Part shown: positions 1 to 6,980 of the stretch, piece after piece
How positions within the stretch are numbered: position 1 is the stretch's first letter
How the letters are laid out: each line of letters opens with the position of its first letter
Assembly (NCBI GenBank): GCA_002451065.1
Contig: DKBC01000314.1
Location: 1 to 15,148 of the forward strand
DNA length: 15,148 nt
Source of the DNA: Betaproteobacteria bacterium UBA6910
Lineage (GTDB): Bacteria; Pseudomonadota; Gammaproteobacteria; Burkholderiales; UBA6910
Reading direction: 5' to 3'
Notes under the pieces: generated by a model
The model's database searches: none
Seen by the model: only the letters and a program-made list of their open reading frames with translations
Told to the model about the DNA's origin: nothing
Translations under genes and position numbers: made by a program

Positions 1-827
<827 letters not shown>

Positions 828-843
828 GCGGCAGAGCACCCAG

Positions 844-1452
844 CTACGCGTTTCGCAGTAATTCTTCCAGCCCACCGGGATTGACCCGCCCGGGGCCCGG
901 GGCGCCGGACCTGGGCCTGACGCTGGTTCGCTCGTCGGTGCGAGACAGCACCACGGCATTCACGTCAACGCCCTCGCTGGATAACGTAAAGACCGGTACC
1001 ACCCGAAAGCCGTCGGGTCCGCCAGAACGCCGCTCTCCCAAGCGATAGGGTATCTGGCGATTGATGAGAAAGAGTTCCACATCCTTCGGACTGTCCGTGT
1101 AGAGGAGCAGATTGATATCCGAATGGGGCCCGGCACTGCCGCTGAGCACGGAGCCGGTGAGATACGGATTGAAGCTTTGCAGAAGGCGCATGGCCCGCAA
1201 CGCCTGCTCCCGAAGTTCTCGCAATACCGCCGCATGCCGCTCCGGTTGGAACAGCCCGCGAAAGGTTTGCAGGGCCTGCTCCACCTCGCCGTTGCTCGGA
1301 AGATTTCGCGTATCCGGCGCACCCATCTGCTGGGCAGCCTTGCGCTTGGCCAAAGCGTAGTCCTCGATGCCGCTCTCGGCGATGAGCCGTGCGGCCTGTT
1401 GGGCGATGAGTTCCCTCATCTGCAGCCCCCGGGTGGAAGTGTCCTTGGGCAT
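844..1452 (-). CDS. Nucleotidyltransferase-like protein of unknown function
   Basis: Encodes 202 residues whose cellular role I do not recognise. The N-terminal half is helical and charged (residues 12-90, including YALAKRKAAQQMG). Residues 98-120 contain YLTGSVLSGSAGPHSDINLLLY, which resembles the GS...DxD signature of the nucleotidyltransferase fold. The second acidic position is Asn (D112-I-N114), and a candidate third carboxylate is D163 in GVDVNAVVL. This suggests an NTase fold with an altered metal site, either catalytic with modified chemistry or non-catalytic. It starts 13 nt after the ponA stop and is probably co-transcribed with it. I chose the ATG at 1450-1452 because it directly follows ponA. 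An internal ATG at 1417-1419 would give 191 residues and is a real alternative. The C-terminus (residues 171-202) is Arg/Gly/Pro-rich and may be flexible. The coding call is firm, the fold is inference, and the function is unknown. Confidence 0.8.
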   Translation of the reverse strand: MPKDTSTRGLQMRELIAQQAARLIAESGIEDYALAKRKAAQQMGAPDTRNLPSNGEVEQALQTFRGLFQPERHAAVLRELREQALRAMRLLQSFNPYLTGSVLSGSAGPHSDINLLLYTDSPKDVELFLINRQIPYRLGERRSGGPDGFRVVPVFTLSSEGVDVNAVVLSRTDERTSVRPRSGAPGPGRVNPGGLEELLRNA

Positions 1453-1465
1453 TCCGGATTCGCTC

Positions 1466-3787
1466 TCAGAAGATCTGGTCCCGGAACAGTTCAAGGGGCT
1501 TGACCGGCCCCGCCTGGGCGTTCTCCTCAGCCGCCGGGGGCGCGTATTCCGCGTAAAAGTACTCCACGGTTCCATCCACCGGATCGCGCAGCCCGGTTTG
1601 CGGGTTGATTGTCACTGCAACTATGCCCTCCGGAGCAGGGTAGTCCCTCTGGGGAATATCTTTCAGGGCGCCTTTCATGAAGTCCATCCAAATGGGCAAC
1701 GCTGCCCGCGCGCCGGTTTCGCCGTCGCCGAGGCTCTTGGGCTGGTCGAAACCGATCCAAGTCACGGTAACGAGATCGGGGGTGAAGCCCGCAAACCAAG
1801 CATCGACGTACTCGTTGGTGGTGCCGGTCTTCCCCGCCAAATCGGTACGTCGAAGCGCCCGGGCGCGAACCGCCGTGCCGTATTTGACCGTATCTTGCAG
1901 TATGTTCGCCATGATGAACGCGTTGCGGGGGTCGAGCACCCGCTCCGCACCCTCGCCAGCCCGAACGGGCTCGGCACGTTCCAGCAATTGACCCGAATCG
2001 TCCTCGACGCGCTCGATGAGGTAAGGGGTCAGGCGGAATCCCCCGTTGGCAAACACTGAATAGGCCACGGCCATTTGCAGCGGCGTTGCCGTTCCCGCAC
2101 CCAAAGCCATGGTCAGGAAAGCTGGGTGGCGCGTCGGATCGAAGCCGAACCGGGTCACGTAATCCTGGGCGTACTGCGGACCGATGGCTTGCAAGATGCG
2201 CACTGAAACCAGGTTCTTGGACTTGGCTAGCGCGGTACGAAGGCGCATCGGGCCCTCATATTTGCCGTCGTAGTTCTTGGGCTCCCAGGCCTCGTCCCCG
2301 GTGTGCTGCGCGTCAAAGTACAAGGGCGCGTCATTGATAATGGAGGAGGCCGTGAAACCCTTCTCCAGTGCGGCGGAGTAGATGAACGGCTTAAAGCTTG
2401 AGCCCGGTTGCCGCCAAGCCTGTACCACGTGATTGAACTGACTGCGACCGAAGTCGAATCCGCCTATCGCGGCACGGAGCGCGCCGTCCCGAGGATCCAT
2501 GGAAATCAACGCCGCCTCCACCTGAGGCATTTGCAGGATCTCCCAGCCATTCTTACCGACCTTCTGCACGCGAATCAGAGCGCCACGGCGGATGCGGCTC
2601 TGGGGTGGGCCCTTCTCCGCAAGCGCGCGCCGGGCGAACTTGAGCCCGGCGCCGGAAATGTCAATGGTCTCGCCACCCTTGACATAGGCCTTGACCGCAG
2701 CGGGCGAGGCCTCCAGCACCACCGCCGGGAGCAGATCACCGCTGTCGGGTACCTCCTGGAAAGCGTCTTCGATTGTCTCCTCCAACGCCTCGCCGTTTAC
2801 CTGTTTCAGCTCGAGGAAACCCTCGGGGCCACGGTAGCCATGACGCCGGTCGTACTCCAGCACGCCGCTCCGAACAGCCTGGTAAGCGAGCTCCTGGTCT
2901 TGGCTGCGCACCGTGGTAAATACCCGGAAACCCCGCGTGTAGGTTTCCTCTTGATATTGCTCATAAATGAGTTGACGCACCATTTCTGCCAGAAAGTCTG
3001 CGCCGACCGCGTATTCCTGGTGCTGGCGCTTGACCTTAACTGGCTCGCGCTCCGCCGCCTCGGATTGTTTGGCATCGATGAAACCAAGATCCTGCATGCG
3101 CTTGAGAACATAGCGCTGCCGCGCCTGGGCCCGCTTGGTGCTTGAGATCGGGTTAAGGCGGGAGGGCGCTTTGGGCAGCCCCGCCAGCATGGCGGCCTCC
3201 GCCAGGGACAACTGCTCAATGTCCTTGCCGAAATAGGTTTGGGCGGCGGACGCAAAGCCGTACGCACGCTGACCCAGATATATCTGGTTGATGTAGATTT
3301 CGAGGATTTTGTCCTTAGAAAGGCTATGCTCGATCTTAAACGCGAGTAACGCTTCGTTAAACTTCCGGGTAAGGGTCTTTTCCTTTGTTAGGAAGAAATT
3401 ACGAGCCACTTGCATGGTGATCGTGCTCGCGCCCTGGCGGGCGCCTCCCGACACAAAGTTCGAGTAAGCCGCGCGCAGCACGCCCACATAGTCCACGCCT
3501 CCATGTTGGTAAAAGCGCTCGTCCTCCGCGGCCAGGATGGCTTGCGTCAGGACCCTGGGAACCTGCTCGATCTGCACCAAGGCACGCCGCTCCTGCCCAA
3601 ATTCCCCTAGCAGAACACCGTCCGAACTGTAGACACGAAGAGGTATTTTGGGGCGGTAGTCGGTAAGGGCCTCGAGCGAAGGTAGGGTCGGATAGGCCAC
3701 CAGTGCCGCGAAAGCAAGAACCAAGGCCCCCAGGGTCCCGAGGGTGAGGACGAAGACTATGAAAGAGGTGATCCAGCGGACTCGCAT
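1466..3787 (-). CDS. ponA: Penicillin-binding protein 1A, bifunctional peptidoglycan glycosyltransferase/transpeptidase
   Basis: Class A PBP of 773 residues (also named mrcA) that polymerises lipid II into glycan strands and cross-links the stem peptides in the periplasm. It is anchored by one N-terminal membrane segment (residues 8-31). The GT51 domain (about 50-230) has the catalytic Glu88 in AEDERFYQHGG, then GASTITMQVARN and the KILEIYINQIYLG motif. An OB-like linker lies around 290-420. The transpeptidase domain has SxxK at S463-S-F-K466, SxN at S523-K-N525 and KTG at 653-655 (GKTGTTNEYVDAWFAG). All catalytic motifs are present and the length is normal, so it should be active. It is divergent from pilM, an arrangement known in Betaproteobacteria. 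No good Shine-Dalgarno precedes the ATG at 3785-3787, but the N-terminal MRVRWI plus hydrophobic segment fits a class A PBP start. Confidence 0.97.
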   Translation of the reverse strand: MRVRWITSFIVFVLTLGTLGALVLAFAALVAYPTLPSLEALTDYRPKIPLRVYSSDGVLLGEFGQERRALVQIEQVPRVLTQAILAAEDERFYQHGGVDYVGVLRAAYSNFVSGGARQGASTITMQVARNFFLTKEKTLTRKFNEALLAFKIEHSLSKDKILEIYINQIYLGQRAYGFASAAQTYFGKDIEQLSLAEAAMLAGLPKAPSRLNPISSTKRAQARQRYVLKRMQDLGFIDAKQSEAAEREPVKVKRQHQEYAVGADFLAEMVRQLIYEQYQEETYTRGFRVFTTVRSQDQELAYQAVRSGVLEYDRRHGYRGPEGFLELKQVNGEALEETIEDAFQEVPDSGDLLPAVVLEASPAAVKAYVKGGETIDISGAGLKFARRALAEKGPPQSRIRRGALIRVQKVGKNGWEILQMPQVEAALISMDPRDGALRAAIGGFDFGRSQFNHVVQAWRQPGSSFKPFIYSAALEKGFTASSIINDAPLYFDAQHTGDEAWEPKNYDGKYEGPMRLRTALAKSKNLVSVRILQAIGPQYAQDYVTRFGFDPTRHPAFLTMALGAGTATPLQMAVAYSVFANGGFRLTPYLIERVEDDSGQLLERAEPVRAGEGAERVLDPRNAFIMANILQDTVKYGTAVRARALRRTDLAGKTGTTNEYVDAWFAGFTPDLVTVTWIGFDQPKSLGDGETGARAALPIWMDFMKGALKDIPQRDYPAPEGIVAVTINPQTGLRDPVDGTVEYFYAEYAPPAAEENAQAGPVKPLELFRDQIF

Positions 3788-3827
3788 TGTAGGGGTCGAA
3801 AACGGATAAAAAGCGGCGGAACGAAAG

Positions 3828-3857
3828 ATTATATAGGGCCCTAAGGCATTGACTGAC
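3828..3857 (-). promoter_or_regulatory. Candidate sigma70-type promoter for ponA
   Basis: Read on the minus strand, positions 3833 to 3828 are TATAAT, a perfect -10 hexamer, about 40 nt upstream of the ponA ATG. No good TTGACA match exists at 16-18 nt spacing; the bases around 3851-3857 match poorly. A 10-bp perfect palindrome, TAGGGCCCTA (3834-3843), sits in the spacer directly against the -10. The weak -35 suggests dependence on an activator or a modest basal level. This is inference from sequence only. Confidence 0.5.
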
Positions 3858-3891
3858 CGTGCGAAAAATCACTTTACATACCGGGTACTTG

Positions 3892-3920
3892 TTGCTAGGA
3901 TTTCATGCAAATTATATAAA
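3892..3920 (+). promoter_or_regulatory. Candidate sigma70-type promoter for pilMNOPQ
   Basis: TTGCTA at 3892-3897 (4 of 6 to consensus) and TATAAA at 3915-3920 (5 of 6) are separated by exactly 17 nt. A start site would be expected near 3927. That gives a leader of about 26 nt to the ATG at 3953, which includes the AAGGGA ribosome-binding site. It would leave only about 11 nt, with no ribosome-binding site, for the ATG at 3938. The site is the only good candidate between ponA and pilM on this strand. Confidence 0.55.
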
Positions 3921-3943
3921 TTGCGGCTAACCAGCCTATGCTC

Positions 3944-3949
3944 AAGGGA
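3944..3949 (+). promoter_or_regulatory. Ribosome-binding site that favours the 3953 start of pilM
   Basis: AAGGGA lies 3 nt before the ATG at 3953. This spacing is short, but it is the only purine-rich stretch nearby. The in-frame ATG at 3938 is preceded by CTAACCAGCCT with no Shine-Dalgarno match. Homologous PilM proteins usually begin a few residues before the PPLIGVDISS motif, which either start allows. Confidence 0.45.
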
Positions 3950-3952
3950 AAA

Positions 3953-5038
3953 ATGGACTTCGAGTGGTCGCATCTGCTGCAGGCGAAGGCTCCTCCGCTA
4001 ATCGGGGTTGATATCAGTTCTTCCGCAGTGAAGATGGTCGAGTTGGGCGAGGCGCCGAAGAACAAATATCGCGTCGAGCGCTACGCGATCGAGCCGCTTA
4101 CCCGCGATGCTGTCGTCGACGGCAATGTCAATAATCTCGACGCGGTCGGTGAATGCATGCGGCGTGCCTGGAAGCGCCTCGGCACTCGCATCAAGAACGT
4201 GGCGTTGGCCCTTCCCGCTGCTGCGGTAATCACCAAAAAGATCATTGTCCCGACCGGGCTGCGCGAAGACGACCTCGCCGTCCAAGTCGAAACTGAGGCC
4301 AACCAGTACATTCCCTTCGCGCTCGATGAAGTGAACCTAGATTTCCAGGTAATCGGGCCGGCACCGAGCAGCCCGGAGGAATCCGAGGTGCTGATCGCCG
4401 CGTCCCGCAAGGAAAAGGTGGAAGACCGGGTTGCGGCGGCGCAAGCGGCGGGCCTCAGGGCCGTGGTCATGGACGTCGAGCCATACGCGACACAGATCGC
4501 GCTCGAAGAGGTCCTGAGGCAGCTTCCAGAAGCCGGCAAGGACCAGACCATCGCCGTCATCGACACCGGGGCCAGCGTAATGGCGGTCAATGTCCTGCGA
4601 AATGGCCAGTCCGTGTACATGCGCGATCAACCCTTCGGCGGGAACCAGTTGACACAGGACATCCAGCGCCATTTTAACTTGTCGCCGGAAGAGGCGGAAA
4701 CCGCAAAGCGGAATGGCGGCCTCCCCGAGACCTACGAGGCGGAGGTTCTGGCCCCGTTTCGCGAAACCCTCGCACTGGAGGTGGCCCGGGCGTTGCAGTT
4801 CTTCTTCACCTCGACTCAGTTTAACGAAGTTCACCATATCTTGCTTGCAGGGGGTTGCGCCATGGTTCCGGGTCTCGAGGACACGGTGGTGGCACGCACC
4901 CAGGTGAACACGATTATTGCCAACCCGTTCGTGAACATGGATTTGTCGGGCAGGATTCGTCCCCGTCAGTTGGCCCAGGACGCGCCGGCGCTGCTCATTG
5001 CCTGCGGGCTTGGCCTGCGGAGGTTTGACCCCTCATGA
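3953..5038 (+). CDS. pilM: Type IV pilus assembly protein PilM (actin-like ATPase)
   Basis: Cytoplasmic actin/FtsA-like protein that binds the N-terminal tail of PilN and forms the cytoplasmic ring of the type IV pilus alignment complex. With the start at 3953 it has 361 residues, the usual size. Actin-fold signatures are visible: phosphate-1 loop LIGVDISSSAVKMVELG (16-32), phosphate-2 loop AVIDTGASVMAVNV (201-214) and the adenosine motif ILLAGGCAMVPGLE (296-309). There is no membrane segment or signal peptide. The alternative ATG at 3938 would add five residues (MLKGK), but the promoter and ribosome-binding site positions argue for 3953. Its stop overlaps the pilN start in an ATGA arrangement, implying translational coupling and equimolar synthesis. 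It is the first gene of the pilMNOPQ operon. Confidence 0.96.
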   Translation: MDFEWSHLLQAKAPPLIGVDISSSAVKMVELGEAPKNKYRVERYAIEPLTRDAVVDGNVNNLDAVGECMRRAWKRLGTRIKNVALALPAAAVITKKIIVPTGLREDDLAVQVETEANQYIPFALDEVNLDFQVIGPAPSSPEESEVLIAASRKEKVEDRVAAAQAAGLRAVVMDVEPYATQIALEEVLRQLPEAGKDQTIAVIDTGASVMAVNVLRNGQSVYMRDQPFGGNQLTQDIQRHFNLSPEEAETAKRNGGLPETYEAEVLAPFRETLALEVARALQFFFTSTQFNEVHHILLAGGCAMVPGLEDTVVARTQVNTIIANPFVNMDLSGRIRPRQLAQDAPALLIACGLGLRRFDPS

Positions 5039-5709
5039 TCCGCATTAACCTTCTCCCCCATCGCGAGGAACGGCGTCGTCGCCAGAACATTCAGATTGGA
5101 GTGCTCGCGAGCCTCGGCGCTGTGCTCGGGGCAGTCATCGTCGGCGCGGTGCATGTAGGCATCGTGACCCAGATCGAATACCAGAACGGTCGGAACAATT
5201 ACCTCAAGCGCGAGATCGCCGTCCTCGACAAGCAAATCGAGGAGATCAAGAAACTCAAGGAGCAAACGCAACAGCTTCTGGCCAGGAAAAAGGTCGTAGA
5301 AGCATTGCAGGTCAATCGCTCGGACACTGTGCACGTCATGGACCAATTGGTGCGCAGACTCCCCGATGGGATATACCTGAAATCCGTAAAGCAGACGGGG
5401 ACCAGGCTCAACGTGGTGGGTTACGCGCAATCCAATGCGCGGGTGTCGACCCTGATGCGAAACATCGAAGGCTCACCGTGGCTCGAGAACCCTACACTGG
5501 TTGAGATCAAAGCCGTAAGCGTCAACAAGCAGCGCCTCAACGAGTTCAATCTGAACATGCAGATGAAGCGTCAGACGGAAGAGCCCTCTGGCGAGGACAA
5601 GCCGGCCACGATCAAGGCGACATCCGCTTCGACTCCGCCGGACGCCAACGCTTCGCGAGCGCCAGGAAAACCTGCTTCGCCACCAGCGCCGGCCAACCCC
5701 AAGAAATGA
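5035..5709 (+). CDS. pilN: Type IV pilus assembly protein PilN
   Basis: Bitopic inner-membrane protein of the pilus alignment subcomplex, 224 residues. It begins with the conserved cytoplasmic tail MIRINLLPHRE (1-11), whose INLLP motif docks into PilM in characterised systems. An Arg-rich patch follows (12-16), then one membrane helix (about 21-45), a periplasmic coiled coil (about 50-92) and a ferredoxin-like domain (about 95-178) that pairs with PilO. Residues 180-224 form a Pro/Ala/Ser/Lys-rich tail that looks disordered, longer than the folded core requires. The ATG overlaps the pilM stop by 4 nt, and pilO follows after 13 nt. Assignment is firm from the N-terminal motif, topology and gene order. 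Confidence 0.95.
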   Translation: MIRINLLPHREERRRRQNIQIGVLASLGAVLGAVIVGAVHVGIVTQIEYQNGRNNYLKREIAVLDKQIEEIKKLKEQTQQLLARKKVVEALQVNRSDTVHVMDQLVRRLPDGIYLKSVKQTGTRLNVVGYAQSNARVSTLMRNIEGSPWLENPTLVEIKAVSVNKQRLNEFNLNMQMKRQTEEPSGEDKPATIKATSASTPPDANASRAPGKPASPPAPANPKK

Positions 5710-5722
5710 GGTTCGGAACGCC

Positions 5723-6376
5723 ATGAATCTCGAAGACCTGAGACGGCTGGACCCCAGAAATCCCGGCGCATGGCCTGCGCCCATCAAGCTCGCCGGCCTT
5801 GCCGGGCTGGTTATCGCCATCGTCGCGGCGGGCGCGTTTCTCGACTGGAGGGACCAGTGGGAAACCCTGGAGCGCGCCCGAAGCGAAGAAGGCAAGCTCA
5901 AGGACACCTTCCTGGTCAAAAAACGGGAGGCCGTCAACCTCGATATTCACAAACAACAGCTCCAGGAAATCGAGCAATCATTTGGCGCGCTGCTCAAGCA
6001 GCTACCAAACAAGGCGGAGATGGACGCACTACTTACGGACATCAACCAAGCGGGTTTGAACCGGGGGCTGCAATTCGAACTCTTCAAGCCTGCCCCAAAG
6101 GAAGACTTTAGCGAGTTTTACGCGGAGTTGCCCATCACCATTCGCGTCAGCGGCACCTATCACGACATGGGCGCCTTCGCCAGCGACGTCGCTGCGTTGC
6201 CCCGCATCGTAACCGTTAACGACATCAACCTCGCGACGACGAAGGAGGGTGCGCTGGCGATGGATGCCATCGCTAAAACCTATCGTTACCTAGACGAAGA
6301 GGAACTCGCCGAGCAGCGACGGCTCGCTGCCGAGGCGAAGGCCAAGGCCGCCAAGGCTAAGGGAGGACGGAAATGA
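5723..6376 (+). CDS. pilO: Type IV pilus assembly protein PilO
   Basis: Inner-membrane partner of PilN, 217 residues. The PilN/PilO heterodimer links the PilM ring to PilP and the secretin. A short cytoplasmic N-terminus (1-20) precedes one membrane segment (about 21-40, GLAGLVIAIVAAGAFL). A periplasmic coiled coil (about 43-95) and a ferredoxin-like core follow (about 97-190), including YAELPITIRVSGTYHDMGAF and LPRIVTVNDINL, which are typical of PilO. The C-terminus (196-217) is a run of Ala, Lys and Arg (AEAKAKAAKAKGGRK), probably an extended basic helix. CGGAA about 4 nt upstream of the ATG is the likely ribosome-binding site. The stop overlaps the pilP start by 4 nt. Confidence 0.95.
   Translation: MNLEDLRRLDPRNPGAWPAPIKLAGLAGLVIAIVAAGAFLDWRDQWETLERARSEEGKLKDTFLVKKREAVNLDIHKQQLQEIEQSFGALLKQLPNKAEMDALLTDINQAGLNRGLQFELFKPAPKEDFSEFYAELPITIRVSGTYHDMGAFASDVAALPRIVTVNDINLATTKEGALAMDAIAKTYRYLDEEELAEQRRLAAEAKAKAAKAKGGRK
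6361..6367 (+). promoter_or_regulatory. Strong Shine-Dalgarno for pilP
   Basis: GGGAGGA lies 5 nt before the ATG at 6373, inside the last codons of pilO. Two consecutive ATG codons (6373 and 6376) follow. The spacing suits the first slightly less tightly than the second, but the two proteins differ by only one Met. Confidence 0.7.
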
Positions 6377-6954
6377 TGAGAGCCTTGCCTCCGGGTGGCA
6401 GTCTTTCGGTCGCGCGACCGCTCCGGCTTGCGGCCTTGGCAATATCCCTGGCCTTGGCGCTTTCCGCATGCGGTGAAGGTGCCCACAAGGACCTGGAGCA
6501 GTTTGTTAAGCAATCAGGGCAGGGCCTGCGAGGTAAGGTTGAACCGCTTCCAGAAGTAAAGTCCTACGAATCCTTTACCTACGCGGCGTTCGACCAAACT
6601 GACCCATTTAAGCCCAGCCGGCTGGAGCCAAAATTCGTGGGTGGTGGCCTGGAGCCGGACCCCAATCGGCGCCGGGAAGCTCTCGAAGAGTTTCCGCTCG
6701 AAGACCTGAAGATGGTGGGGACGTTGGAGCGCAAAGGAATTACATACGGGCTGATCCGCTCTCCAGATAACAATTTGGCTCAGGTTAAGCTGGGTGATCG
6801 CGCGGGGCAGAACCACGGGCGCATCACGGCGATCGGCGAGTCGGGAATAACGCTTCGAGAAATGGTTCAGGAATCGGGCGGCTGGATCGAGCGCGACAAT
6901 ACACTCCAGCTGGCGGAGGAGCCGGCACAACAGGCGCAGGCGCCGAAACAATAG
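6373..6954 (+). CDS. pilP: Type IV pilus assembly lipoprotein PilP
   Basis: Periplasmic, inner-membrane-anchored pilot protein of 193 residues that connects PilN/PilO to the N-terminal domains of PilQ. The signal peptide has a hydrophobic stretch (17-30) and a clear lipobox, L30-S-A-C33, so Cys33 should be lipidated, with Gly at the +2 position. An extended linker (about 34-95) contains YAAFDQTDPFKPSRLEP, a typical PilP segment. The C-terminal beta domain (about 100-175) contains LEDLKMVGTLERKGITYGLI and VKLGDRAGQNHGRI, which match the PilP homology domain in general character. The last dozen residues are Gln/Pro/Ala-rich. It overlaps pilO by 4 nt (ATGATGA), and pilQ begins 26 nt after its stop. 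Confidence 0.95.
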   Translation: MMRALPPGGSLSVARPLRLAALAISLALALSACGEGAHKDLEQFVKQSGQGLRGKVEPLPEVKSYESFTYAAFDQTDPFKPSRLEPKFVGGGLEPDPNRRREALEEFPLEDLKMVGTLERKGITYGLIRSPDNNLAQVKLGDRAGQNHGRITAIGESGITLREMVQESGGWIERDNTLQLAEEPAQQAQAPKQ

Positions 6955-6980
6955 CAGGAACCGAAACGGGAGCAGATGCT

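Noticed and set aside
3849..3880. TTGACT (3849-3854) with TTTACA/TACATA downstream as a second pilM promoter
   Set aside because: The possible -10 hexamers match at only 3 of 6 positions, with spacers of 18 or 20 nt. The 3892-3920 candidate is clearly better.
3938..3952. Upstream ATG for pilM
   Set aside because: It has no Shine-Dalgarno and would lie about 11 nt from the predicted start site. The ATG at 3953 fits better, though the upstream one is not excluded.
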